64,000 bases of DNA from Persicitalea sp964500445 (GTDB lineage: Bacteria > Bacteroidota > Bacteroidia > Cytophagales > Spirosomataceae), in contig CAZCOG010000038.1 of assembly GCA_964500445.1 (NCBI GenBank), positions 5,124 to 69,123 of the forward strand, written 5' to 3'. Made by a program: the position numbers and the translations under genes. The notes under the pieces are model-generated. The model made no database searches. It saw only the letters and a program-made list of their open reading frames with translations, and was not told the DNA's origin. Positions 42,301 to 50,975 of this stretch are shown here, piece by piece. Position 1 is the stretch's first letter, and every line of letters begins with the position of its first letter.

Positions 42301-43613
42301 TTGGTGGTACCGCTGTTGCCTTCGCTCAGGGTGACATCGTTTATGGACAGGCTGGCAACCACACCGTTCGGCGCGTTGGGGGTAGGTGCCAGAGCCTGGT
42401 AGGTACTTGTGTTGCGAAGACCTCCGGAGCCGTTGGGAATGCGCTGCAGCGATTCATTGGCCGAGTTACTATTGCCGTTTTCGTTGATTTGCGTCTGACC
42501 GGGTGTCAGTACATCGATGAGTCCGGTATCATCGGCGTCACTGGTGTCGTACACAATGGCATCCAGCAGGTTCGTTTCCGTTACAGGCGTCCCATTGGGA
42601 AAATCGCTGGCACTGGCTTGGTACAACGCTACGGCATCGGCTCCATTTTGCAGTGTATTGGGAGAGAAAATTAATTCAGCCCCTGCAACCCCGGTATTTC
42701 CCAGCACAAAGTACCCGTCGGCGTTGGTCGTATAGCCATCCAGATCATACGCGGCATAAGATGCATCTCCATTGCCGTTGAAAAGTACTACTACCAGGCC
42801 ATCGAGAGGCGTATTGCCCACGCCTCCGTCGTACAGCTCGATGAACTCGGCTGCATCGTTTTGGGGCTCTGTTGGCGTGTCGGAGTCTATTTCGTTGATG
42901 ACTACGGTGGGGGCGCCGGGTGCATTTGGGGTCAAACTAAAATCATCGACAGCCAGACCGTCATCAGACCCAGACACATCCGTATCAGTGAAGCGAATCC
43001 AGAAAGTAGTTCCGTTGGGAATGGACAATTCGGTAATCGTGTAGGATATACTCGTTCTATTGTCTTCATCATTCCCGTTTTTGGCACCGGTGGCAGTCGT
43101 ATTGGGTGTTACGAAATTGAGCTGTGTTACGCCCGTCCAGTTACCCGTAGTCAGGGAAGTGGCGTTGGTGCTGTACTCGAAATTCAGCTGGTCGGTACGG
43201 TTGGCGGCTCCCAGTCGCCATTGTTCTCCGGTATAGCTCACATCGAGCGAGGTGACCGTACGCCCCGTATTGTTGGTAAAGGATGCCCCGAACACAGGAA
43301 CCAGCGAGCTACTTCTCAATCCACCTAATGCACGGTCGGTATCACTCATAAGGCCGAAACTGTACATATCTCCCGCATTAGCATTGCCGGTACCAGCAGC
43401 GTATTGCTGGTTTGCGTTATTACCTGTTTCACTCAGATACCACCCTTCTATCGATAGGGTATTTGTTGTACCACTGTTCGAAAGCGTGTTAAAATCCTGA
43501 GTGTAAACCGTACCGGAAGTCGGAAGAGAAATGCTCTGCCCCATGGTACCTGCTGCTCCGAGAAGTGTGGACAAGCTCAGCAATAAGTAACTTTGTAAAA
43601 CTTTTCTGCTCAT
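39345..43613 (-). CDS. Multidomain secreted nuclease (ExeM/NucH-type) with T9SS tail
   Basis: A 1422-residue extracellular nuclease. In order: signal peptide (to GTMGQS); an N-terminal adhesive sandwich (about 30-230); a lamin-tail domain (VVINEIDSDTPTEPQNDAAE); a Calx-beta domain (LSINDVTLSEGNSGTTNFNF); an OB-like domain (VAIEGIVTCTFTGSTKLNGF); and the endonuclease/exonuclease/phosphatase domain of the ExeM/NucH group with SFNLLNYFNGN, DVLALNELEND, VVANHWKSKG, ILGDLNAYAEEDP and the terminal SDHDPVIVG. An SprB-like repeat (CNGGTTGSIELTVSGGQAPY), a PKD-like region and a T9SS type A sorting domain (SVQAYPNPTTGALTLRI) close the protein. It probably degrades extracellular DNA, for phosphate or biofilm turnover. 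Nuclease acid residues are all in place. Confidence 0.9.
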   Translation of the reverse strand: MSRKVLQSYLLLSLSTLLGAAGTMGQSISLPTSGTVYTQDFNTLSNSGTTNTLSIEGWYLSETGNNANQQYAAGTGNANAGDMYSFGLMSDTDRALGGLRSSSLVPVFGASFTNNTGRTVTSLDVSYTGEQWRLGAANRTDQLNFEYSTNATSLTTGNWTGVTQLNFVTPNTTATGAKNGNDEDNRTSISYTITELSIPNGTTFWIRFTDTDVSGSDDGLAVDDFSLTPNAPGAPTVVINEIDSDTPTEPQNDAAEFIELYDGGVGNTPLDGLVVVLFNGNGDASYAAYDLDGYTTNADGYFVLGNTGVAGAELIFSPNTLQNGADAVALYQASASDFPNGTPVTETNLLDAIVYDTSDADDTGLIDVLTPGQTQINENGNSNSANESLQRIPNGSGGLRNTSTYQALAPTPNAPNGVVASLSINDVTLSEGNSGTTNFNFTVSLSAPAPAGGVTFDIATADNTAISPEDYQSKSLTGQTIPAGSSSYSFTVVVNGDQTAESNEAFLVNVTNVVGAPVTDGQGLGTIENDDVTLSLIHDIQGSGTVNTLPANTTVAIEGIVTCTFTGSTKLNGFYVQEEDADADANPATSEGIFIYDPNVVFSGNPGDKVRVTGVVSEFTSSTSSLTQITLSNAGGISTLSMGNPLPSVVSVKLPVADVSDLERYEGMLVEVSATEGNLAVTEHFQLGRFGQVVLSATGPSNVAGTDARLDQYTQFYAPSVQGYADYLAETAKRKIILDDGSSVGNPDPIIFGRGGQPLSADNTLRGGDEVSSITAILDERFEGYRLQTTSGVNFMATNARPATPPAVGGSLKAGSFNLLNYFNGNGQGGGFPTSRGADNLNEFNRQRDKTIKAIVESGIDVLALNELENDGYGANSAIQDLVNGVNAATAPGTFAFINPGTSIATDEITVGIIYKPGKVTPVGAAATLTTSAAFNATGRQPLAQTFKENATDAEFTVVANHWKSKGSSAGGAGDADINDGQGASNGTRTRQAQDLATWLATNPTGTSDSDYLILGDLNAYAEEDPLTALENAGYVNLIPNTTYSYVFDGFFGALDHALGSPSLVSQVTGATKWHINADEPLVMDYNTENKTAGQIESLYAADQFRTSDHDPVIVGLSLTAPVPKLVASITSSTNIRCNGGTTGSIELTVSGGQAPYDFSWSNGATVEDLSGVPAGKYVVTVTDQSGQVAKDSVTLTEPAAIAVTPGPDKSVILGFGSNCTEISASATGGTGTLTYLWQPGNLQGSTVQVCPTATTTYTVTVTDENSCTAEAQVKVSVQDVRCGNKNQNVTICYYGVTQCVSEKIAERYLKLGATIGGCGSGNARIGAEEVSAEKPFALSVQAYPNPTTGALTLRIQSVVDEPALLDVLDMAGLPVQQQRIENLVEGMNEIPVDLNRQASGVYLIRCRDAAGRQAVVRVNRQ

Positions 43614-43918
43614 AAGGAACTGGTTTGAATGGTTTGTTGATTAAGGTTGGCAATACAAGGAATGCGAGTCTAATCTAAGGAAAACTAGGACATAGGCCAA
43701 AGGTTTTGCTTAGACCCCTATGCTTCATTACAAAGCTACGGAAGGAGCTGATGTGCCGATGTTATGAAATTGTTACTAATCTTCTGTCAACGTCCAATCA
43801 CCTGCCTGGTTTTCGAAAAAGGCGACGATAAAAAATAGCAGTTGGCGTACTTGCCGTTTTTCTACTATTTTGGGCTCACTTTTTCTCTACCAAAGAGGAA
43901 ATACCTAATCGGTTCTGT
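43614..43918. other. Intergenic region with divergent promoters, nothing else seen
   Basis: The 305 bases between the nuclease start (minus) and the small lipoprotein start (plus) hold no gene. No clear operator or hairpin was recognised. Promoters for both genes must lie here. Confidence 0.5.
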
Positions 43919-44338
43919 ATGAAAAAAGCACTCAGTCTGTTGTTCGCTGTCATCACTATGGTAGAGCTGGGAGGTTGCGCCCAGGAAGATACTGTCACGG
44001 GCGTAGGCTATCCGCCGCTGGTCGGTACCTGGCAACTTGTTCTGAAGAATGTACCGAACGACTCTTCCTACACGGTTCAGGCCATCGAAGCTACCGAGCC
44101 CCAAACACTCACTTTCGAGAGCGATGGAAAAATGTCGTCCACCGGTGAGGAAACCAGCTACTACCGCAGCAGCCAGGCCTATCGGGTAGATTCTACCCGG
44201 CGGGGGTGGCAAATCGGCTTCTTACCGGGTAGTGTGTATGCTCCCTTTTACCAAAATTTTCTGCTCAAATCTGACTCGCTAACTTTGCTTCCCTGTCCCA
44301 ACCGGGAATGTGATTTGATCTTTGTAAAAAGTCGATAA
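43919..44338 (+). CDS. Small lipoprotein of unknown function
   Basis: A 139-residue lipoprotein with signal peptide and lipobox LGGC (Cys about residue 20). The mature domain of about 115 residues starts with PLVGTWQLVLKNVPN and has strands typical of a small lipocalin-like barrel (PQTLTFESDGKMSSTGEE, NFLLKSDSLTLLPCPNREC). The pair of Cys near the C-terminus may form a disulfide. It is similar in style to the lipoprotein at 20074-20568. No function can be given. It precedes the transhydrogenase genes by 135 bases but is probably independent. Confidence 0.75.
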   Translation: MKKALSLLFAVITMVELGGCAQEDTVTGVGYPPLVGTWQLVLKNVPNDSSYTVQAIEATEPQTLTFESDGKMSSTGEETSYYRSSQAYRVDSTRRGWQIGFLPGSVYAPFYQNFLLKSDSLTLLPCPNRECDLIFVKSR

Positions 44339-44473
44339 ATCAGGCTTCTGTTCAGTAATATTTCTGCGTTTACGCCTTCTATCCCGAATTGTCACGGCAA
44401 AATATTAGGTGCTTCCGCTTACATTTGTCGTCTCGATTGTCAGACTGTTTTTTATAAAACCTCGTATCTACCC

Positions 44474-45610
44474 TTGAAAATAGCTGTTCCCAAAGAAACC
44501 AAGCCCTTCGAAAGACGCGTAGCCCTCACGCCCGATGTGGTCAAATCCCTTCAAAAAGCTGGTTTTACCTGCCTGATCGAAACCGGAGCCGGTGAGGCTT
44601 CCTACTTCTCCGACGAAAAGTACCACGATGCCGGGGCGGGCATCTCCCCTACTGCTCAGGCGGCCTACGCCGACGCCGATGTCGTTCTGAAAGTCAACGC
44701 TCCCACCGAGGAGGACGTGGCAGCGATGAAAGAAGGTACCATTGTCATTTCCTACCTCTACGCCTATACCATCCCGTCGGTAGTAGCGGCTTTGAATAAG
44801 AAGAAAATTACCGCCTTCTCAATGGATGCCGTGCCGCGCATTTCGCGGGCCCAGAAAATGGATGCCCTCAGCTCGCAGGCCAACCTGGCAGGTTACAAGG
44901 CTGTGATCCTCGGGGCAAATTCTCTGGGTAAAATATTCCCGCTGATGATGACCGCAGCCGGTACCATCACGCCCGCCCGGGTACTTGTGTTCGGGGCGGG
45001 GGTAGCGGGGTTGCAGGCCATCGCCACGGCCAAGCGCCTGGGTGCAGTGGTGGAAGCCACCGACGTGCGGGCTGAAACCAAGGAACAGGTCGAGTCGCTG
45101 GGTGGACGCTTTCTGCAGGTAGAAGGGGCCGAGGGAGTGAAGGTTGAAGGTGGCTACGCCAAGGAAGTCTCTGCTGACTACCTCGCAAAACAGCAGGCCC
45201 TTATCAAAGACCGTATCAAGGAAGCCGACCTGGCCATCACGACGGCATTAGTTATAGGCAAAAAGGCCCCTGTACTTATTACTGAAGACATGGTGAAAAG
45301 TATGAAGACGGGATCGGTGATCGTGGACATGGCCGTGGAGTCAGGCGGTAACTGCGAACTGAGCGAATTTGGTAAAACCGTCGTCAAACACGGCGTGACA
45401 ATTATTGGTGAGGCCAACATGCCCTCACTTCTACCCGTGAACGCCAGCGAACTCTACGCCAAGAACATTTCTACGCTTCTGCTCCACCTAGCCACCAAAG
45501 ACGGCTTTAAATGGGAAATGGATGAAGAAATCACTCAGGGCAGCCTTATCACTCATCAGGGCGAGCTGGTGCATGGGTTTACGAAGGAAATTCTGGCCAG
45601 GAGTGCCTAA
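44474..45610 (+). CDS. pntA: NAD(P) transhydrogenase alpha-1 subunit (NAD-binding)
   Basis: A 378-residue soluble domain I subunit of the proton-translocating NAD(P)+ transhydrogenase, which makes NADPH from NADH using the proton gradient. It begins with the signature KIAVPKETKPFERRVALTP, and the NAD-binding Rossmann fold contains VLVFGAGVAGLQAIATAKRL. The start codon is TTG at 44474; this gives the family start, and no other was seen. It is the first gene of a three-gene operon: this subunit, a small membrane subunit and the beta subunit. The split alpha subunit is the Rhodospirillum-like form, not the fused E. coli form. Confidence 0.95.
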   Translation: MKIAVPKETKPFERRVALTPDVVKSLQKAGFTCLIETGAGEASYFSDEKYHDAGAGISPTAQAAYADADVVLKVNAPTEEDVAAMKEGTIVISYLYAYTIPSVVAALNKKKITAFSMDAVPRISRAQKMDALSSQANLAGYKAVILGANSLGKIFPLMMTAAGTITPARVLVFGAGVAGLQAIATAKRLGAVVEATDVRAETKEQVESLGGRFLQVEGAEGVKVEGGYAKEVSADYLAKQQALIKDRIKEADLAITTALVIGKKAPVLITEDMVKSMKTGSVIVDMAVESGGNCELSEFGKTVVKHGVTIIGEANMPSLLPVNASELYAKNISTLLLHLATKDGFKWEMDEEITQGSLITHQGELVHGFTKEILARSA

Positions 45611-45712
45611 GCTCCAAAGTACCTGAGTGAAACGAACTACACTTAGGTACTCAAAGTACTTAGGAACTTTGATACACGAAAAATCAACATCATCATATAC
45701 CCTACTATAATC

Positions 45713-45994
45713 ATGTCCTTAGAAAATTTCATTTTCCTCCTCTATATCCTAGTTTTAGCGAGTTACTGTGGTTTCGAATTGATTGCCAAAGTACCGCCGA
45801 CGCTCCATACACCGCTGATGTCGGGCTCCAATGCTATTTCGGGTATCACCATCGTCGGGGCCATATTGTGCGTCCGCGAGGGCGATGTCAGCAAGTACCT
45901 TGGCATGGTAGCCCTGGTCATGGCCACGATCAACGTCGTCGGTGGCTACGCCGTTACCGATCGGATGTTACAGATGTTCAAGAAGAAGAAATAG
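45713..45994 (+). CDS. pntAB: NAD(P) transhydrogenase alpha-2 subunit (membrane)
   Basis: A 93-residue membrane subunit with about three transmembrane helices: FIFLLYILVLASYCGFELI at the N-terminus, then ISGITIVGAILCV and YLGMVALVMATINVVGGYAV. The conserved segment LHTPLMSGSNAISGI is part of the proton channel. It is equivalent to the C-terminal membrane part of fused PntA. It lies between the soluble alpha-1 and beta genes with about 100 bases on each side, all in one direction. Confidence 0.93.
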   Translation: MSLENFIFLLYILVLASYCGFELIAKVPPTLHTPLMSGSNAISGITIVGAILCVREGDVSKYLGMVALVMATINVVGGYAVTDRMLQMFKKKK

Positions 45995-46096
45995 ATTCTG
46001 GACGCTGGATTTTGGATAGCAAGATTCTTCCCGAAAAGATTTAGACAATAAATTCTACCCTCACTACTAGCCGACTGCCGAAAGCCGACTGCTCCT

Positions 46097-47494
46097 ATGA
46101 ACAACATCATTATCCAACTTACTTACCTCATCGCCACGATTATGTTTATCGTGGGTATCAAGAAACTCAATAAAACCCAGGAAGCGCGGCAGGGTAATAT
46201 TCTGTCGGCCATCGCGATGCTGCTGGCAGTCTTGGCTACGTTGGTAGATTCCGGCTTGCTGACGCCCATCGAAACGTTCAGTTGTATGCTCGTCGGTGGC
46301 GCCATCGGCTTGATCTGGGCGCGTCGCGTCGAGATGACGCAAATGCCCGAAATGGTGGCTATTTTCAATGGTTTTGGCGGCGCGGCTTCGCTCTTCGTGG
46401 CTTTCTCCGACTACTGGACGCGAGCCGTAGAACAACCTGACCTACCCACCGACCTGATTACCATTATCAGCATTCTGCTTTCGGTACTTATCGGCGGCAT
46501 CACCTTCACGGGTTCGCTAACGGCCTACGGTAAACTGAGCGGGAAGGTCAGCGGGAATGCCATCGTATTCAAAGGTCAGCACCTAATCAATCTGCTGCTG
46601 CTGCTGGTCACCATAGCCTGCGGCGTTCTGGTTGCCATCAACACGGGTTCGGTCACGGCCATGCTCGTGATGGGAGCGGTGGCCCTGGTGCTGGGGATTC
46701 TGGTAGTTATTCCTATCGGCGGGGCAGATATGCCCGTCGTTATTTCACTGCTCAACTCCTATTCCGGCATGGCCGCCTGTACTACGGGTTTCGTGCTCAA
46801 TAACAGCGTATTGATCGTAACGGGGGCCCTGGTAGGTGCCTCGGGTATCATCCTTACTCAAATCATGTGTAAGGCCATGAACCGCTCGCTTATTAGCGTG
46901 TTGCTTGGTGGTTTCGGTGCTACTTCGGGTGGCGCGGCAGCGGGCGGCGATGGCTCCGAGATGGTCGTGAAGGAAGTAGGCGTGGAAGAAGCGGCCATGA
47001 TTTTCGACTCAGCTTCGTCGGTGATCGTGGTGCCAGGCTACGGTATGGCCGTAGCCCAGGCGCAGCACGTAGTGCGTGAAATGATGGACCTGCTGGAGAA
47101 AAAAGGAATTAACGTCCGCTTCGCCATTCACCCCGTCGCCGGACGGATGCCCGGCCACATGAACGTACTACTGGCGGAGTCGAACGTTCCCTACGATAAG
47201 CTTATCGAGATGGAGGAAATCAATGATGACTTCGGCAATACCGACGTGGTACTTGTGGTGGGAGCCAACGACGTGGTGAACCCCGCCGCGCGTACCAACC
47301 CGGCCAGCCCAATCTACGGTATGCCGATCCTGAACGCCGACAAAGCCCGCACGGTGATTGTCAGCAAGCGCTCGATGGGTGTCGGCTACGCGGGCATCGA
47401 AAATGAACTCTTTGGCTACCCCAACTGCCTCATGCTGTTCGGGGATGCTAAATCTACTTTGACGAAAATGGTTGGCGAGTTGAAGGAGATGTAA
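46097..47494 (+). CDS. pntB: NAD(P) transhydrogenase beta subunit
   Basis: A 465-residue subunit with about eight to nine membrane helices (from IIIQLTYLIATIMFIVGIKK to about residue 260), then the soluble NADP-binding domain III with VIVVPGYGMAVAQAQH, FAIHPVAGRMPGHMNVLLAE, DVVLVVGANDVVNP and ANDVV.. segments. This is the proton-translocating and NADP-binding part of the enzyme. It is the last gene of the operon; the gene for KDO8P synthase is convergent, 98 bases away. Confidence 0.95.
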   Translation: MNNIIIQLTYLIATIMFIVGIKKLNKTQEARQGNILSAIAMLLAVLATLVDSGLLTPIETFSCMLVGGAIGLIWARRVEMTQMPEMVAIFNGFGGAASLFVAFSDYWTRAVEQPDLPTDLITIISILLSVLIGGITFTGSLTAYGKLSGKVSGNAIVFKGQHLINLLLLLVTIACGVLVAINTGSVTAMLVMGAVALVLGILVVIPIGGADMPVVISLLNSYSGMAACTTGFVLNNSVLIVTGALVGASGIILTQIMCKAMNRSLISVLLGGFGATSGGAAAGGDGSEMVVKEVGVEEAAMIFDSASSVIVVPGYGMAVAQAQHVVREMMDLLEKKGINVRFAIHPVAGRMPGHMNVLLAESNVPYDKLIEMEEINDDFGNTDVVLVVGANDVVNPAARTNPASPIYGMPILNADKARTVIVSKRSMGVGYAGIENELFGYPNCLMLFGDAKSTLTKMVGELKEM

Positions 47495-47592
47495 GGTAGT
47501 TGGTACTTACAGAGTAGCTCGACTGGCCGGTTGGAGGGCTAATGGTATAGTTGTTACCAAGCGGCGGCTATAAACTATTCATCCCTCATCAC

Positions 47593-48408
47593 TTAGCTTA
47601 AAATGGCCTCCCTGATCCGCACCAACTGCGTCAAAAGTTCTTCTAACTGATCGAGCGGCAGCATATTAGCCCCGTCGGACTTAGCTTCGGCGGGATTAAA
47701 ATGTGTTTCGATGAACAGCCCGTCGGTTCCTACGGCAATGGCGGCTTTGGCGATCGTCGCAATGAGTCGGGGCTTGCCGCCCGTCACGCCGCTGCTTTGG
47801 TTGGGCTGCTGTAAGGAATGCGTACAGTCCATCACCACCGGAACCCCAAATGTCTGCATTTCGGGCAGGTTGCGAAAATCTACCACCAGATCGCCGTAGC
47901 CGAAGGAGTTTCCCCGGTCAGTCAGAATCACATGCGCGCCAGGATTGGTTTCCTGGATTTTCTCCACCGCAAATTTCATGGAGTTACCCGACAGAAACTG
48001 GCCTTTTTTCACATTTACGGCTTTGCCCGTTTGGGCGGCGGCAACCAGCAAATCGGTTTGGCGGCAGAGGAAAGCGGGAATCTGCAACACATCCACGTAC
48101 TCGGCGGCCATGGCCGCTTCGCCTGATTCGTGGATGTCCGTAACGGTTGGAATGCCGAAGGTCTCGCCCACTTCCTGCAAAATGCGAAGGGCCTTTTCGT
48201 CACCAATACCCGTGAATGAATCCAGTTTGGTACGATTGGCCTTGCGATAGGAGCCTTTAAATATGTAGGGGATTTTGAGGCGCTCAGTCAGCTCAGAAAT
48301 GCGTTCAGCGATGCGCATAGCCATGTCACGGCTTTCGATGGCACAGGGACCAGCCATGAGGAAAAAACGGTCACTGTCGGTGTTTTTTAATTTTGGGATA
48401 TCAATCAT
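47593..48408 (-). CDS. kdsA: 3-deoxy-8-phosphooctulonate (KDO8P) synthase
   Basis: A 271-residue enzyme that condenses arabinose-5-phosphate with phosphoenolpyruvate to KDO8P, in lipopolysaccharide inner-core synthesis. It has the family's start FFLMAGPCAIESRDMAM, the arabinose-5-phosphate site FKGSYRKANRTKLDSFTGI, the NVKKGQFLSG strand and the C-terminal GTDGLFIETHFNPAEAKSDG. The open frame extends to a TTG at 48426, but the ATG at 48408 (MIDIPKLKN) was chosen. The gene shows that the organism makes a KDO-containing envelope. Confidence 0.95.
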   Translation of the reverse strand: MIDIPKLKNTDSDRFFLMAGPCAIESRDMAMRIAERISELTERLKIPYIFKGSYRKANRTKLDSFTGIGDEKALRILQEVGETFGIPTVTDIHESGEAAMAAEYVDVLQIPAFLCRQTDLLVAAAQTGKAVNVKKGQFLSGNSMKFAVEKIQETNPGAHVILTDRGNSFGYGDLVVDFRNLPEMQTFGVPVVMDCTHSLQQPNQSSGVTGGKPRLIATIAKAAIAVGTDGLFIETHFNPAEAKSDGANMLPLDQLEELLTQLVRIREAILS

Positions 48409-48573
48409 AACAAGAGCAAAAGGCAATTTTTAAATATTTCCCAAAGGTACATTTCTCCGCTTCCTTCTCCATTCAAACCACAGAATCAAAGAATAAAGAT
48501 TGCACAAATCCCTGATTTACTGCTTACTTTTTTGTTTTTCAGGTAAATGGGTGGCAGGAAGCGGGGTAAAATA

Positions 48574-48603
48574 TTGTTTGAAAAGTGGTGCGAAATATCT
48601 TTC
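48574..48603 (+). promoter_or_regulatory. Bacteroidota-type promoter of acpP
   Basis: TTG at 48574-48576 and TATCTTTC at 48596-48603, separated by 19 bases. This matches the -33 TTG / -7 TAnnTTTG promoter of Bacteroidota at all but the last position. The predicted start of transcription is about 28 bases upstream of the acpP ATG at 48638. Confidence 0.5.
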
Positions 48604-48637
48604 TTTGTGGCGTTTTTAACCAAAAAGCGTTCACAAA

Positions 48638-48874
48638 ATGTCAGAAATCGCAGAAAAAGTTAAGCAGATTATCGTCGAGAAACTCGGCGTAGAGGAGTCC
48701 GAGGTTACGACCGATGCCAGCTTCACCAACGACCTGGGAGCCGACTCTCTCGACACCGTTGAGTTGATTATGGAATTTGAAAAAGAGTTCAATATTTCTA
48801 TTCCCGACGATCAGGCTGAAAACATCGGCACAGTGGGTCAGGCGGTCACCTATCTGGAAGAAAACGCGAAGTAA
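48638..48874 (+). CDS. acpP: Acyl carrier protein
   Basis: A 78-residue acyl carrier protein for type II fatty acid synthesis. The phosphopantetheine attachment Ser is in LGADSLDTVELIM (Ser about residue 38). The protein is acidic throughout, as usual. It is followed 48 bases on by fabF, and rnc comes next, the classic acpP-fabF-rnc cluster. The KdsA gene lies divergent to it. It acts in the cytoplasm as the carrier for growing acyl chains. Confidence 0.97.
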   Translation: MSEIAEKVKQIIVEKLGVEESEVTTDASFTNDLGADSLDTVELIMEFEKEFNISIPDDQAENIGTVGQAVTYLEENAK

Positions 48875-48922
48875 TATCAACGATATTTACTATCCGTGAC
48901 CTCTTCATTTTAAACCTATTTT

Positions 48923-50176
48923 ATGAGTTTTAAGCGTGTTGTAGTTACTGGTTTGGGCGCTTTGACGCCGTTGGGGAACGATGCTCCCACTTTTTGGCAA
49001 AACCTGGTTGCCGGGGTCAGCGGTGCTGCACCCATCACAAGGTTCGACGCCGAGAAGTTTCGCACCAAGTTCGCCTGCGAAATCAAGGGCCTGGATATGA
49101 ATGACTACATTCCTCGTCAGGAAGCTCGTAAAATGGACCCTTTCACCCAATATGCGGTCATTGCGGCCGATGAGGCAGTAAAAGACGCCGGCTTTGCGCC
49201 CGACCAACTGGATCTTGACAAGGCCGGCGTCATCTGGGGTTCCGGCATTGGCGGCCTGAAAACCTTCGAGGACGAAGTGATGAACTTCTCCGAAGGCGGC
49301 CGCAATCCCCGTTTCAATCCCTTCTTTATTCCTAAAATGATCGCTGACAGTGCTTCGGGCGTTCTATCTATCCGCTACGGCTATCGGGGACCTAACTTCA
49401 TTACCGTATCGGCCTGCGCTTCTTCTACCAATGCTATCATCGATGCCTTCTACTACATTCGTCTTGGTGTTATGAAGGTATGCATTAGCGGTGGTTCCGA
49501 AGCGGCAATCACTAACGCGGGTGTCGGTGGTTTCAATGCCCTCAAAGCACTATCCGAGCGCAACGACTCACCCGAAACCGCTTCCCGTCCTTACGACAAG
49601 GATCGCGATGGATTCGTGCTGGGCGAAGGTGGCGCAGCACTGATCCTGGAAGACTACGAGCACGCTAAGGCGCGCGGGGCGAAAATCTACGCCGAGATCA
49701 TCGGTGCGGGTATGTCTTCCGATGCTTACCATATTACCGCCCCGCATCCTGATGGTACCGGCGCTTATCAGGTGATGAAAAATGCAGTGGAAGACGCTGG
49801 CATCCGGCCCGACGAAATCGACTACATCAATACCCACGGTACTTCCACACCGCTGGGCGACCCGCAGGAAATCAAAGCCATCGAGCGGTACTTTGGCGAT
49901 CACGCCTACGCAATGAACATCAGTTCTACCAAGTCCATGACCGGCCACCTGCTGGGCGGAGCCGGGGCCATCGAGGCAGCGGCCTGTATCCTGGCTATTC
50001 GCGACGGCGTTGTCCCCCCGACCATCAACCACTTTACCGATGATCCTGAGATCGACCCGCGGCTGAACCTGACTTTCAATAAGGCCCAGGAACGCAAGGT
50101 GGATATTGCATTGAGTAATACCTTCGGTTTCGGCGGTCACAATGCATCGGTCATTTTCAAGAAATTTGAGGAATAA
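48923..50176 (+). CDS. fabF: Beta-ketoacyl-ACP synthase II
   Basis: A 417-residue condensing enzyme that extends acyl-ACP by two carbons. The catalytic triad is visible: Cys in TVSACASSTNA, His in NTHGTSTPLGD and His in MTGHLLGGAGAIEA. The start motif VVVTGLGALTPLG is typical, and so is the length. It is co-directional with acpP and rnc, and about 20 bases separate it from the RNase III start. Confidence 0.97.
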   Translation: MSFKRVVVTGLGALTPLGNDAPTFWQNLVAGVSGAAPITRFDAEKFRTKFACEIKGLDMNDYIPRQEARKMDPFTQYAVIAADEAVKDAGFAPDQLDLDKAGVIWGSGIGGLKTFEDEVMNFSEGGRNPRFNPFFIPKMIADSASGVLSIRYGYRGPNFITVSACASSTNAIIDAFYYIRLGVMKVCISGGSEAAITNAGVGGFNALKALSERNDSPETASRPYDKDRDGFVLGEGGAALILEDYEHAKARGAKIYAEIIGAGMSSDAYHITAPHPDGTGAYQVMKNAVEDAGIRPDEIDYINTHGTSTPLGDPQEIKAIERYFGDHAYAMNISSTKSMTGHLLGGAGAIEAAACILAIRDGVVPPTINHFTDDPEIDPRLNLTFNKAQERKVDIALSNTFGFGGHNASVIFKKFEE

Positions 50177-50196
50177 ATCACGCAACATTACTGATT

Positions 50197-50946
50197 TTGA
50201 GGAAGCGAATTCTTTTACCCATTCTGTCGCTTTTCAAGTCGGGAAGTAGCGAGGTCGAGAAGAGTTTCAAGCAGTCCATCGAACACATTCTGGGTGAAAG
50301 GCCAGCCAACCTGAGTGTGTATCAGCTGGCATTCCGGCACACGTCGGCCTCGCGCCCTACGGCCATTCAGGGCTTCCGCGAATCCAACGAGCGCCTCGAA
50401 TATCTTGGCGATGCCGTACTGGGCATGATCGTGGCCGAATTTCTCTTCACTAAATACCCCTATAAAGACGAAGGCTTCCTGACCGAAATCCGCTCCCGGA
50501 TCGTCAACCGCGAATCTCTGGGCCAAATCTCCCGCAAGCTGGGCCTGGACGCCCTCATCGAGTACGATGGCGGGCGACGGGGACGCTCCTCGCGCTCATC
50601 CATGTTTGGCGATGCCCTCGAAGCCTTTATCGGCGCTATTTATCTCGACAAAGGCTTTCGCTTTACCCGTAAGTTCGTCATCAAAAAACTCCTGACGCAC
50701 TACGACCTCGAAGACATCATCGAGAATAAGACCAATTTTAAAAGTCTTATTATCGAGTGGGCGCAGCGAGAGAACAAAGAACTTCGCTTCGAGGTAGTAT
50801 CCGAGAACGGCGATCGCCATCACCGCGAATTTATTTCCCAACTCTTCGTGGACGACGAGCCCTTTACCGTCGGTAATGGCTTCACCAAGAAGAAAGCCGA
50901 GCAATCAGCGGCGGAGAAAGCCTGCGGGGAATTGTCGTTGAGGTAG
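50197..50946 (+). CDS. rnc: Ribonuclease III
   Basis: A 249-residue double-strand-specific endoribonuclease. The RNase III signature is NERLEYLGDAVLGM (about 64-77), with the second acidic cluster in FGDALEAFIGAIYLD. A dsRNA-binding domain closes the protein (FKSLIIEWAQRENKELRF, then FTKKKAEQSAAEKACGEL). The start codon is TTG at 50197, 21 bases after the fabF stop. It processes rRNA and mRNA, and here it closes the fatty acid cluster. Confidence 0.95.
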   Translation: MRKRILLPILSLFKSGSSEVEKSFKQSIEHILGERPANLSVYQLAFRHTSASRPTAIQGFRESNERLEYLGDAVLGMIVAEFLFTKYPYKDEGFLTEIRSRIVNRESLGQISRKLGLDALIEYDGGRRGRSSRSSMFGDALEAFIGAIYLDKGFRFTRKFVIKKLLTHYDLEDIIENKTNFKSLIIEWAQRENKELRFEVVSENGDRHHREFISQLFVDDEPFTVGNGFTKKKAEQSAAEKACGELSLR

Positions 50947-50975
50947 TTGGTTGTGCCTTTTGGCAGATCATTTCC

